Shown here piece after piece: positions 17,810-26,261 of a stretch of DNA of 64,000 nucleotides. Source of the DNA: Nitrospira sp. CR1.1 (lineage in GTDB: Bacteria; Nitrospirota; Nitrospiria; Nitrospirales; Nitrospiraceae). The position numbers were made by a program, and so were the translations under genes. The stretch spans positions 1-64,000 of the forward strand of contig WIAF01000004.1 of assembly GCA_014055465.1 (NCBI GenBank). The letters run 5' to 3'. A model generated the notes under the pieces. That model was not told the DNA's origin. It searched no databases and saw only the letters and a program-made list of their open reading frames with translations. Every line of letters starts with the position of its first letter. Positions within the stretch are counted from its first letter, which is position 1.

Positions 17810-18930
17810 TAAATTGGTCCGCCAACGAGAGACTCCTGCGTGCCGACGAGTGGCGGCCTGCTCAGTGTCGCCTGCTCAGTAACCGTTCCCTTCGGGCGGT
17901 CGAGTGTCAATAACATTACCCCAAGAATGACCATTAACGTCAAACTGGAAAACAACAGCGCATAGCCGGCGATAAACATCAATGCCAGGCCGTATCCCGC
18001 AAGACGTCCCATTGTCACGAGCCTGATGACCGTGTAGGACCAGCACAGCAGTCCGGCGACATAAAAGGCAAAGGGTAAATAAAAAGTGTAGCCCATGCCC
18101 ATCTGAAAGATCCAGCTGATCCCTTCGCCGGCCTTCCGGATGGAATGGGCCAGAGCCGGGTTATAGAGGCCCAGGAAATAATCCATAAACAACAGGCCAA
18201 AAAACACCACCGCCGAAACCGCCCCGAACCAGATAGCACGGCGCCTTTGTTGCTTATTCCTGGTACGGAACGACACCCCGCGCCCATATGCCCAAAAGAC
18301 CAGGATACTGGCCAACACCATCAGCGCTTCGCCGATGCGATTGGCTTCATAGACAAACGGCGGCGCCGCAATCACTCCCATCCATCCGTAGGTGGTGGAG
18401 AAGATTTGATAGTACAGCCATCCGGAAATCCCGAAATAATAGACGATACCCATGACGCGTTTGGACCACTCCTGCTGCTGTGAGAGATACTCCAGCATCA
18501 GGGCGGTGAGTGCGATGATGGTTACAACATTGTAGGCAATGGAACCGAGCATGGCCGGTTGCACGATGAGAAAGGCAACCGTCAAAATCAGCAGCAGCGC
18601 CACACTGGGGATGGTCACGACGTTAAAACCTGTGATCCCTCTTACGCGGGCGCGATTGACCAGCAAGACCACGAGCGCGAGAAAGACAAAAATGGCCACG
18701 ACATTTAACAGTGCAAACCCGATGGAAGTGAGCAGCTGGAACACCGTTCCGATCCATTCGTGCTGAGCGGCAATCTTGCTGATATGCATGCCCAGACGAG
18801 AAACCAGGCGATAGAGAACAAGCTCAAAGAATCCGACGAACAGCACCAGCTTAATGGTGTATTCGAACAGCAATCCCTGATCGTCAACTCGTCCTGTTGG
18901 CCGTTCGACGGCGGCGGCTATAGCAGACAT
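17809..18930 (-). CDS. Polytopic membrane protein of unknown function
   Basis: The 373-residue protein has about nine or ten hydrophobic helices and no heme, metal or transporter signature that I recognise. A basic loop (RTRNKQQRRRAIW) and a Pro-rich hydrophilic C-terminus are visible. Its stop codon overlaps the start of the TPR gene. The gene lies between a radical SAM gene and the TPR/tatA pair, so a part in assembly of an NXR-linked membrane complex is possible. Function unknown. Confidence 0.75.
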   Translation of the reverse strand: MSAIAAAVERPTGRVDDQGLLFEYTIKLVLFVGFFELVLYRLVSRLGMHISKIAAQHEWIGTVFQLLTSIGFALLNVVAIFVFLALVVLLVNRARVRGITGFNVVTIPSVALLLILTVAFLIVQPAMLGSIAYNVVTIIALTALMLEYLSQQQEWSKRVMGIVYYFGISGWLYYQIFSTTYGWMGVIAAPPFVYEANRIGEALMVLASILVFWAYGRGVSFRTRNKQQRRRAIWFGAVSAVVFFGLLFMDYFLGLYNPALAHSIRKAGEGISWIFQMGMGYTFYLPFAFYVAGLLCWSYTVIRLVTMGRLAGYGLALMFIAGYALLFSSLTLMVILGVMLLTLDRPKGTVTEQATLSRPPLVGTQESLVGGPI

Positions 18931-19012
18931 CTCCAGCCCCCCCTGGCAAACGTGTTCAACCTAGTCACCACACCGCGCCCAAGGCATCAATCCGCGCGGC
19001 CCGCCTTCCGAT

Positions 19013-20794
19013 CTACGACACGGTAGGTTGTGGTACCTGCACCGCTTGCGACTTGGCCCGGGCGATATACAATAGCCCGTCGGCCATAGAATAGTTAAAC
19101 GGCAACTCGCACACGACTTCGCTGATCTTTTCGTACACCTGCTGGTACAACTGTTCGGCCTGAGCCGGCGTCATACCTTCCTGCACTTCGTAAAAAAATC
19201 CGAGACTCAAATCTTCGGTGGCCGGCCGCATGATCCGCCGAATGCCATAACTTCCCGGATCACTCATGATCGGCGCTTCTTTTTCCAAGTCGAAGAGGCA
19301 GGGCTGGCACGAGAAGCCGTACGATTCGTGAAGCTTGGTATTTCCCACCACAAAATTCATCGTTTCCAGCGCTTCCTCTTCCTTCTCAGTGGGGAAGCCA
19401 ACGATCACGTAGCAATGCACCGCGATGCCCAACTCGACACAGTCATCGACAATCCGGCGCACGGATTCCTGCTTGATCCCTTTTTTCATGAAATCCATGA
19501 CCCGCTGATTGAACGACTCCAGGCCGAATACGATTTTCAGGCAACCGGCGTCCCGCATCTGTGTGAGCAATTCACGCGAGAGATTCTTTTCGAACCTCAA
19601 CTCGCAGGTCCACCTCACATTAACTTGACGATCGATCATCTGCTGGCAAAGACGCTTGGTGGGCGACAGCGCGAAACATTCGTCGGTAAAGAAAAACGAT
19701 TGCGCGCCATAGCGCTCTTTCAACCAGACCAGATCGTCCACCGTCTTGCCCGGATCGCGCTGCCGGAAGTTCTGGTGATCCAGCGTCAACGCGCAAAACG
19801 CGCAGTCCTTATAATAACAGCCTCGAGAAAACTGCACGGGCAGAACCGGTTCCGGAGACAAATACAGATCGAGTGGAAATCCGTCGTAATTGGGTGCAGT
19901 AAGTTGATTGATATTTTCTGAATAGAACGGCTGATTAACCGTGATCTTGCCGTTCTGACGATAAATCAGATTGGGCACCTTGCTGAAATCACGCTTGCCG
20001 TCCATCTGATTCACCAACTCCAGCAAGGCAGTCTCGCCCTCGAACACCACGAAATCGTCGACGAGATCGAAAAGCCAGGGACAGCGGCGCAGATTATCGA
20101 CCAGGCGCGTAAAGATACTGCCCCCGACGGTCACATGCAGTTCCGGCGCATGCTCTTTCATCAATCGACAGAGCGTGAGCCCCGGAATAATTTGCGACGT
20201 GGCCGTGATCGAGACCCCGACCAAATCAGGGCGATCGGTCAAAAGAGAAGGCAATACGTGCTCGCGGAAGAGACTGATATAGGGGTTTTGTCCTTCGTCA
20301 CGGATGGCCTTGACCAAATCCTTCGAGGAGTAGATCGAATAGTCACCAAATTGATTGTCAACGACCGTCATTCTGGTCGGAAAATAGAGTGATGAGAGCA
20401 CCTCAAGCCACTTATCAATCAGAAACAAGCTGTTGCGATAGGCTTCTATGTCATAGAAGCCTTCTCCGCGCAATGTCTCTTTGGCCAGTTCGATACGCTC
20501 GAATAAATAGGGGAAGCGATCAAGGGACTCGATGACCCGCGCGAGCTGCTCCGCACTTCCAGGCCCGGTGTCTCCCGTACGCTCCCGCTCAAGACTCCGC
20601 TGTTTCTCTACCAGCTGTTGATAGAGACCGTGAGCAAAGGACTGGGTGAGCACCTTGTCTAACAGCTCAATGCCGAGATCGCGCTGTGAGACATTTTTCA
20701 CTCCGGCTTGGGTGAGAAAACCTGTGAGAGATGGGAGGCTCAGGTACGGTTGCGAAGGGTGCCACGTTGGTGGAAATAGGAGAGAAACCTTCAT
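19013..20794 (-). CDS. B12-binding-domain radical SAM protein
   Basis: The 593-residue protein has an N-terminal cobalamin-binding-like Rossmann region (ITATSQIIPGLTLCRL through VTVGGSIFTRLV). A radical SAM barrel follows whose cluster motif reads Cys326-x4-Cys331-x2-Cys334 (in SRGCYYKDCAFC). This spacing is one residue longer than the usual CX3CX2C but is known in some B12-radical SAM families. Later motifs such as CLKIVFGLESFNQRV fit the SAM barrel. Family members methylate or rearrange unactivated carbons. Its place in the NXR accessory block suggests modification of a protein or cofactor of that system, as inference. Confidence 0.85.
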   Translation of the reverse strand: MKVSLLFPPTWHPSQPYLSLPSLTGFLTQAGVKNVSQRDLGIELLDKVLTQSFAHGLYQQLVEKQRSLERERTGDTGPGSAEQLARVIESLDRFPYLFERIELAKETLRGEGFYDIEAYRNSLFLIDKWLEVLSSLYFPTRMTVVDNQFGDYSIYSSKDLVKAIRDEGQNPYISLFREHVLPSLLTDRPDLVGVSITATSQIIPGLTLCRLMKEHAPELHVTVGGSIFTRLVDNLRRCPWLFDLVDDFVVFEGETALLELVNQMDGKRDFSKVPNLIYRQNGKITVNQPFYSENINQLTAPNYDGFPLDLYLSPEPVLPVQFSRGCYYKDCAFCALTLDHQNFRQRDPGKTVDDLVWLKERYGAQSFFFTDECFALSPTKRLCQQMIDRQVNVRWTCELRFEKNLSRELLTQMRDAGCLKIVFGLESFNQRVMDFMKKGIKQESVRRIVDDCVELGIAVHCYVIVGFPTEKEEEALETMNFVVGNTKLHESYGFSCQPCLFDLEKEAPIMSDPGSYGIRRIMRPATEDLSLGFFYEVQEGMTPAQAEQLYQQVYEKISEVVCELPFNYSMADGLLYIARAKSQAVQVPQPTVS

Positions 20795-20953
20795 AAAATT
20801 ATCTTTATATTAAGCAGGAAAATCAGTGTTTTCAGGAGATTTGCACCGTATCGGTTTATACACTCCACTCCAGCCCGAAAGCAACCCTCCGCCTGCAAGC
20901 CACAAGAAATTCCACCCTCACCCAGACTGCACGCACGTCTCCTCAGAATGCAC

Positions 20954-21001
20954 GAGGGCCCCGAGTCACCTTGCCATCTCTGACAAGAACTCGGGGCCCT
21001 C
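20954..21001. repeat. Long perfect inverted repeat (possible terminator)
   Basis: GAGGGCCCCGAGT at 20954-20966 pairs with its exact complement at 20989-21001, and an inner CTTG/CAAG pair lengthens the stem. It lies in the roughly 275-bp gap between nxrC (ends 21070) and the radical SAM gene (starts 20794). No T-run follows on the minus strand, so it may be a partial terminator or an mRNA-stabilising hairpin that sets nxrC apart from downstream genes. Confidence 0.6.
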
Positions 21002-21069
21002 TGCTTTAAATCCTCAACACGTCTCCGCCCGGCACAAGGGCGGGGGCAGGCTTCTTCAGCCCGCTCAGC

Positions 21070-22023
21070 TCACGGCAACTTCAGCGTGAACCACGTGGAG
21101 AGAGACTTCATGCCGTTCCGTTCAATGTTGGAGCCGTCCCACACCGCAAACGCGATGGGCACAGATGCTCCCGCCTTGAACTGGGTGTCGTTCGTATCGC
21201 CGGTCTCCAGCGAACGCTTCACGACTACGCGCCAGGTCGGACCGGTATATCCACCGCCCTTGAGGGAACCTGACGGCTCCCACACGCCATTGCCGATCAC
21301 ATCCTGATGGGCCTGGGTGGTCAAGGTGCTAAACCCGTTGGCGTTCAGATCCTCAACGGAGCTGACGCGCAGGGTCGGGTCGGACATGATGTTACCGGAC
21401 CAGATACCGGAATTGAATGGCCCAAGGCTCCGGCCGATACGATCCGGATAGGTAACTCCACCAGCCGGCTCCTCGAAATAGTAGTCCCAGAAAATGCCGG
21501 GATACTGGTCATCCACATCCCACATTCCGGCGCTATCCTTGCCGAGATCCTTCTGCCACTCCGCATTCCAGCGCCAGATATTGACCGTCCCGCCGGACTG
21601 GCCCATGCACTGGAAGGGCGGCGCGCCCGCAGTGTTGACCGGGAACATGATGGCTACTTGGTCACGAAAATCCTGCGGACCGATCGCCGTATCGTTCTTG
21701 GTCTGGTCGCTCCAATCAAGGCGCAACCCCAAATCCTTCCCATTGCTGACCGCCTTCACAAACACCGATTTCACCGAAATATTCGGGTGCATCGGGGTTG
21801 TGATGGTCTGCCCGCTCAACGGGATGATGACACCCGGCACTCCTTCCCAGATGGGGTTTGCACCGTCCATCGGGATTGCCCCCTTGATCGCCTTCACGGG
21901 AATGGTCACCGGTTGGCTGACCGCGAGAGGCACCTGCCCGATCGTCAACATGATGCCAACGATCAGCGCAGAGAACAGAATGCCAAACACCAAACGCTTG
22001 TTGCGTGTCTGCACCAGTCTCAT
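21070..22023 (-). CDS. nxrC: Nitrite oxidoreductase gamma subunit candidate NxrC
   Basis: The 317-residue protein has an N-terminal signal/anchor (about residues 11-36) and the heme-b fold of type II DMSO-reductase gamma subunits (EbdC, DdhC, ClrC family). Met140 (FQCMGQ) and Lys306 (GMKSLSTWF) correspond to the known heme-b axial ligands. The upstream gene encodes a TorD-type chaperone like those that load the molybdenum subunit, and a near-consensus promoter (23183-23211) drives the pair. It would carry electrons from NxrB to a c-type cytochrome in the periplasm. It is the best NxrC candidate of the three such proteins in the window. Confidence 0.85.
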   Translation of the reverse strand: MRLVQTRNKRLVFGILFSALIVGIMLTIGQVPLAVSQPVTIPVKAIKGAIPMDGANPIWEGVPGVIIPLSGQTITTPMHPNISVKSVFVKAVSNGKDLGLRLDWSDQTKNDTAIGPQDFRDQVAIMFPVNTAGAPPFQCMGQSGGTVNIWRWNAEWQKDLGKDSAGMWDVDDQYPGIFWDYYFEEPAGGVTYPDRIGRSLGPFNSGIWSGNIMSDPTLRVSSVEDLNANGFSTLTTQAHQDVIGNGVWEPSGSLKGGGYTGPTWRVVVKRSLETGDTNDTQFKAGASVPIAFAVWDGSNIERNGMKSLSTWFTLKLP

Positions 22024-22121
22024 TGCGTATGCCCTCCTCTGAAAGATTAATAAGAAAAAGAACTAGGAACGTATAACGTCTACCGAAAACCGATACTGCA
22101 CCGCCCGAAAACCGAGAACTC

Positions 22122-23099
22122 CTACGCAGTCCCGACTGGGCCCTCGCTCTTTTCGCCGTCCTTCTCTTTTGTCTTCTGATCCATGAAGGACTCAGCGCCG
22201 ACTTCGCTCAGCAACATACTGAGCTCATTTCCCTTGTCCTGCGCCCCGCACTCGTAGGTTTGACCTTCCGGAGCATTGAAGGTAGCTGGTCTGTAGTCCG
22301 CCTCGGAGTAAGGCTGCACGGTTACTCCAAGGAAGGCGACCTCAAAATCCATCCATTCCGACATACAGTCGGCAATGAGTTTGAACAATCCGGTATCGGA
22401 TTTTTTTGCCAACATCCGGCAGAACAACGGCACCCATCGGCCGATGTGATTTTTCACGAACTTCTTTTGTGCATCGACTACGATTTCGGTCTTATCGACA
22501 CCATCGTGGCAACGGGAATAGGACTCTTTATAGGTCAGGAAATGCATGAACTCGAGCTCGACACTCAAGTGATCCAGCCGTTCGTGAACGTCCTTTGAAA
22601 GCTCGACACCAAACGCTTTGTAGAATCCCGCAATGTCGCCCATGACGTGCGATTGCGCGAACACGTGATCGTTACCAAAAAGGGTCTCGTAGGGCGGACA
22701 ATCCAACGTGATCACATTGGTGAATACCCGACGGTGCTCGGTCTGCAGATCGCCAATCTGCCAATTGACGCACTCCGCCGAGACCAACTTCTCGATCTGA
22801 TCGAATTGCTTCTTCATCAAGGCGATCTTTTGAGCGGCACGGTCGCCCCCGATTCCGTCCAACGCGAGCCGCAACCCGTCTAAGGCAGCTCTTCCGTCTT
22901 CGACGAACTCACCGCACTGCAGGTAATCCAAAAACTCCTCGTCCTCCGGATACAACAAACTCCAGGAGAACAGAAGATATATCTTGCTACGGTTGAGCGC
23001 TCGCTCGACCGCAGGCGAATCCTTGATCGGAACTGCCTTGGGGGGAGCAATTGCGGTGGAGGCCGGGGAGGTAGGCTGCACGACTTGTTTCGATGTCAT
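22122..23099 (-). CDS. TorD/DmsD-type molybdoenzyme chaperone
   Basis: About 325 residues from the ATG at 23099, which has a GGAG site. A longer frame upstream is unlikely because it would run into the leader inverted repeat. The core has the pattern of NarJ/TorD chaperones of type II DMSO-reductase systems: CPPYETLFGNDHVF, MGDIAGFYKAFG, ERLDHLSVELEFMHFL. These chaperones hold the catalytic subunit until Mo-bis-MGD is inserted and its Tat signal can be released. Its neighbours nxrC and the ferredoxin gene point to NxrA as client. Confidence 0.9.
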   Translation of the reverse strand: MTSKQVVQPTSPASTAIAPPKAVPIKDSPAVERALNRSKIYLLFSWSLLYPEDEEFLDYLQCGEFVEDGRAALDGLRLALDGIGGDRAAQKIALMKKQFDQIEKLVSAECVNWQIGDLQTEHRRVFTNVITLDCPPYETLFGNDHVFAQSHVMGDIAGFYKAFGVELSKDVHERLDHLSVELEFMHFLTYKESYSRCHDGVDKTEIVVDAQKKFVKNHIGRWVPLFCRMLAKKSDTGLFKLIADCMSEWMDFEVAFLGVTVQPYSEADYRPATFNAPEGQTYECGAQDKGNELSMLLSEVGAESFMDQKTKEKDGEKSEGPVGTA

Positions 23100-23123
23100 A
23101 CGTATCTTGCTCCTCACCTCAAC

Positions 23124-23157
23124 ATGTTGCGCATTTTTTCCGCACACTACGCAACAT
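23124..23157 (-). repeat. Inverted repeat in the leader of the TorD-nxrC transcript
   Basis: ATGTTGCG at 23124-23131 pairs perfectly with CGCAACAT at 23150-23157 across an 18-nt loop. It lies between the predicted transcription start (about 23176) and the ATG at 23099. It could be an operator for a dimeric regulator or a leader stem-loop. Confidence 0.5.
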
Positions 23158-23182
23158 CTGAGTCCTACGGCACAGGAGGCGT

Positions 23183-23211
23183 ATGATAGGTAAAGGAGGG
23201 AGGGATGTCAA
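23183..23211 (-). promoter_or_regulatory. Near-consensus promoter for the TorD-like chaperone and nxrC
   Basis: On the minus strand TTGACA (23211-23206), a 17-bp spacer and TATCAT (23188-23183) form a strong sigma-70-type promoter. The leader to the ATG at 23099 is about 77 nt. Confidence 0.75.
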
Positions 23212-23307
23212 GCATGAAGTCTCTCTCCTTTGCCGCCGCCTCTGTGCAGTTGTTTCATGAATTTGCATGATGAATCTCACGTTTCAGCCCTCTAACACAC
23301 GACTGAC

Positions 23308-23913
23308 TCAGTAGCTAATGCTGCCCGCAGAAAGATTTCTCGCTGGGATGACCTTGATTGCAATGCGATCATTGACGGTCTTGCAGATCTGCTCGCACAT
23401 CCCACATCCGACACAGTGCTCCTGCTCCACGACAAGACGGAGCGCATGGAAATCCATCGAGAGCGCCTCGACGGGGCACTTTGATACGCAGGCATGGCAC
23501 CCCTGCCCAGCTGTACAAACACGATGAGACACCGTAGCGATGCCCATGCGCACCTCAACACTATCGGCAACCGGCAGAAGCGCGTCCGTCGCGCAGGCGG
23601 CAATGCAAGGAAAATCCTCGCAGAGCTCACAGGCCACTTGATTGGCAAAAATCACCGGAGTGCCGTTCGAAAGATCACTTACGATCGCCCCCGGCGGACA
23701 TGCCTTGATACAATCGCTGCAACGCGTGCAGCGTTCAAGGAAGGCGGATTCATCGACGGCGCCCGGCGGACGCAGCCAGTCCGTCCGCAGGGGAGCGGCC
23801 GGCTGCTCGCGGGGCGCATCCTTATGGATGGCAAACTCCCTCGCCGCCTTGGCCACCGAGACCACGGAATCTTTCAGAAAATCACGACGCCCGTATGTGG
23901 GATCACCGGCCAC
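23308..23913 (-). CDS. Ferredoxin-type protein with four [4Fe-4S] clusters (NapG/MauM-like)
   Basis: The 201-residue protein has four cysteine clusters: CTRCSDCIKAC, CELCEDFPCIAAC, CTAGQGCHACVSKC and CVGCGMCEQIC. This is the arrangement of NapG/MauM/NapF ferredoxins. The N-terminus contains GRRDFLKD, a twin-arginine-like motif without a strong hydrophobic stretch. Family members pass electrons to or from periplasmic redox enzymes or help cluster assembly. It lies 12 bp after the HExxH gene and about 200 bp before the TorD-like gene. A role in NXR electron flow or maturation is inferred. Confidence 0.88.
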   Translation of the reverse strand: MAGDPTYGRRDFLKDSVVSVAKAAREFAIHKDAPREQPAAPLRTDWLRPPGAVDESAFLERCTRCSDCIKACPPGAIVSDLSNGTPVIFANQVACELCEDFPCIAACATDALLPVADSVEVRMGIATVSHRVCTAGQGCHACVSKCPVEALSMDFHALRLVVEQEHCVGCGMCEQICKTVNDRIAIKVIPARNLSAGSISY

Positions 23914-23925
23914 GTTGCTCTCCGA

Positions 23926-24957
23926 CTACATGACCCCATCGGCACGCAACTTATACACTTCCACGCAACGATCGCAGGCCCCATATTCGACGTCCCACCC
24001 CGGATGGTTTTCGCGGATGAAGTCCAAAATGTATGGCTCCAACTTTGTCTCCATGTCTTCCACCCAGGTATACGTCGGGAACCGGCACAAGGGGCATGGG
24101 AACCCCGGCATCAACATGACCTTGTTTTGAGTCTCCGGGATTTCTCCGCCCTCGACATCGACGGCGCGATCCAAAATGCGAAGGGTATCGGTTGCCATCT
24201 CCACCAGTTCCGAATGGGTGAAGTAGCTCGTCTGCCACAACCCTTCGAATACTGATTTCAATTGAGCAGGCGGAATTTTGCGATACCAGGAGCGGAACTC
24301 CTTGAACCGATCCTCCTTTTGAAGCATCGGCTCTTTCCCGAGCGCAATCAGCCGACTATCGACACTGATATTCCAGAGGATGCGGTAGCGGTGCAGAATG
24401 AGGGTTTCCTCGCCGGGATTTTGTCCAACCCTGGTGTCAGGATCGTACCCGAAGGCCGGATCAAGCATATCGTTGATGTGCATGAGTTCGTGACGGCAAT
24501 ACCGAGTCAACGCAGGATCATAGAAGCGCCGTGGAATCAGTTTAATGCCAACGCCCTTGAGCCCCTTTTCCTCGAATTGCTTGGCCAGATCGTGCTCGAC
24601 GGAACCCCATTTGCGAAGCACGTCTACGCCCTCCTGATCTTCCTTCAGCACTCCTTTGACCAACACGACCCCGACTCGGGCCTTCAGGTCGGGAAACTCG
24701 TTGAATGCGTCACGGATGATATCGGAAAAACCCCAGATACCGAACAGGTACTGGTACAGTTTCTTGAACTCCGCTTCGCGATCATCCAGCGTGAATTTCT
24801 CATAGATCGGATCAGCCAGTTCGTGAAATTCCTTATAGTACGTCGGGTCCCCTTCCCGCTCCGTTTTTTCAATAAACGAATCGATGACTTCCTGCAGTAA
24901 GGCCGGCTGAAATCGGATTTCCATCGACGGCTTGGATACTTCTACCCCGGTAGTCAT
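23926..24957 (-). CDS. Uncharacterised protein with HExxH and zinc-ribbon motifs
   Basis: The 343-residue soluble protein contains RHELMHINDMLD, with His156-Glu157-x2-His160, the metal site of many zinc metallopeptidases. It ends with two CxxC pairs (Cys288/291 and Cys328/331) that could hold a structural zinc. There is no signal peptide. I know no named family for it. It is the first gene of the NXR accessory block and lies 12 bp before the ferredoxin gene. A maturation protease or metal-dependent hydrolase is possible, but HExxH motifs also occur by chance, so this is a suggestion only. Confidence 0.75.
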   Translation of the reverse strand: MTTGVEVSKPSMEIRFQPALLQEVIDSFIEKTEREGDPTYYKEFHELADPIYEKFTLDDREAEFKKLYQYLFGIWGFSDIIRDAFNEFPDLKARVGVVLVKGVLKEDQEGVDVLRKWGSVEHDLAKQFEEKGLKGVGIKLIPRRFYDPALTRYCRHELMHINDMLDPAFGYDPDTRVGQNPGEETLILHRYRILWNISVDSRLIALGKEPMLQKEDRFKEFRSWYRKIPPAQLKSVFEGLWQTSYFTHSELVEMATDTLRILDRAVDVEGGEIPETQNKVMLMPGFPCPLCRFPTYTWVEDMETKLEPYILDFIRENHPGWDVEYGACDRCVEVYKLRADGVM

Positions 24958-25012
24958 AAGACCTCACATCTTCGGTTACAATGAAGGGATAACACCTGCA
25001 TGAGCACTGCGC

Positions 25013-25042
25013 TTGACTTGCTCACGGTCCTTCTCTTACGAT
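25013..25042 (+). promoter_or_regulatory. Weak candidate promoter for the WD40 gene
   Basis: TTGACT at 25013-25018 and TACGAT at 25037-25042 are 18 bp apart, upstream of the ATG at 25154. They lie in the divergent gap between the HExxH gene and the WD40 gene. Confidence 0.3.
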
Positions 25043-25153
25043 CCTAAAAATAACGGCCGATTATACAAACCCCTCGGCGTTGTTTGCAAACCGCGGAGGG
25101 CAGGCCGGGGCCAGCTGGCCCCGCTCACACCAGGGACGAGGCACAGACTTTCT

Positions 25154-26260
25154 ATGAGCAACTCAACGACCACGCCCCCGACAATTCCTTCCGCAGCACC
25201 GATGCCAACCGCAGGGGGAAGTCCGGCGACACCGGCTGTCGACCATTTAGATTATTGGAAAACCGGGTTCCGGGAACTCAAGACCTTCCGCGGGCATTCA
25301 CATGGCGTGTGGACGGTTGCTTATGCGCCAGACGGCCAGACCATCGTCAGTGGCGGCGTCGATCGATACGTCCGTATCTGGGATATTGAAACCGGACGTC
25401 TCCTGCGTTCATTACGCGGCCACACCGCCGACATCCGCGCCCTCGTCTTCACGCCGGACGGCCGCACGCTCGCCTCAGGCAGCGAAGACCGAACGATTCG
25501 CCTCTGGAATCCGAAGACTGGAGAACCGACCAAGCTCTTATTTACTCGCTACGATCACAACGTGTGCAGTTTGTCGCTGTCCCCTGACGGCCTGATGCTG
25601 GCCCGAGGAAGTCACAATAAAGACATCAAGATCTGGGAGGTCACGACCGGAACCGACCTTATGACCCTGTTGGGCAAAGATCAATACGATCACCATTGGT
25701 CGGTCTGTGTGGCGTTCTCCCCGGACGGCGTGCATCTCGCCAGCGGGTCCGACATCGGGAAAATTCGTATCTGGGAAGTGTTACCGAGCGGAGAAGAAAA
25801 AATCCTCCATAACGGTCATTGGGAGGAAACGGCTGAAGACTCGACGGAAACCCGCGGCTTCTTCATTGAAGACGACGGCGGATTTCAAAAACCGATGGAG
25901 TTTTGGATCGGGGCGATGACCTTCACGCCCGATGCCAAGATTCTGATCACCGGCAGCCGCGACAACACCATTCGCTTCTTTGAAATGCCGACGATGAATG
26001 AACTCCGCGTCCTTCGCGGGCACAATGGCTGGGTGCGTTCCCTGACCGTGTCACCGGACGGCAAAGTCCTGATCAGCTCCGGGGACGACAACACCATTCG
26101 ATTCTGGGACATTGCAACAGGCCGGAACTTCAGGACCGACAAAACCCACACCGGCCCCGTACGCGGAGTTGCCCTCTCGCCAGATGGACTACGACTGGCC
26201 AGCGCGTCCTGGGATCGCACGGTGAAGCTGTGGGAAGGCGGTCAGGAGCCGGTAGAGTAA
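25154..26260 (+). CDS. WD40-repeat beta-propeller protein
   Basis: About 368 residues from the ATG at 25154; the longer upstream frame is low-complexity and without a ribosome site. After a Pro/Thr-rich N-terminus there are seven WD40 repeats with the usual GH...V..V..SPDG...ASGS.D.TIR.WD pattern, enough for one closed propeller. One blade carries an acidic insert (about 25810-25890). It is a protein-interaction scaffold in the cytoplasm. It is convergent with the regulator gene at 26262. Partner unknown. Confidence 0.85.
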   Translation: MSNSTTTPPTIPSAAPMPTAGGSPATPAVDHLDYWKTGFRELKTFRGHSHGVWTVAYAPDGQTIVSGGVDRYVRIWDIETGRLLRSLRGHTADIRALVFTPDGRTLASGSEDRTIRLWNPKTGEPTKLLFTRYDHNVCSLSLSPDGLMLARGSHNKDIKIWEVTTGTDLMTLLGKDQYDHHWSVCVAFSPDGVHLASGSDIGKIRIWEVLPSGEEKILHNGHWEETAEDSTETRGFFIEDDGGFQKPMEFWIGAMTFTPDAKILITGSRDNTIRFFEMPTMNELRVLRGHNGWVRSLTVSPDGKVLISSGDDNTIRFWDIATGRNFRTDKTHTGPVRGVALSPDGLRLASASWDRTVKLWEGGQEPVE

Positions 26261-26261
26261 G

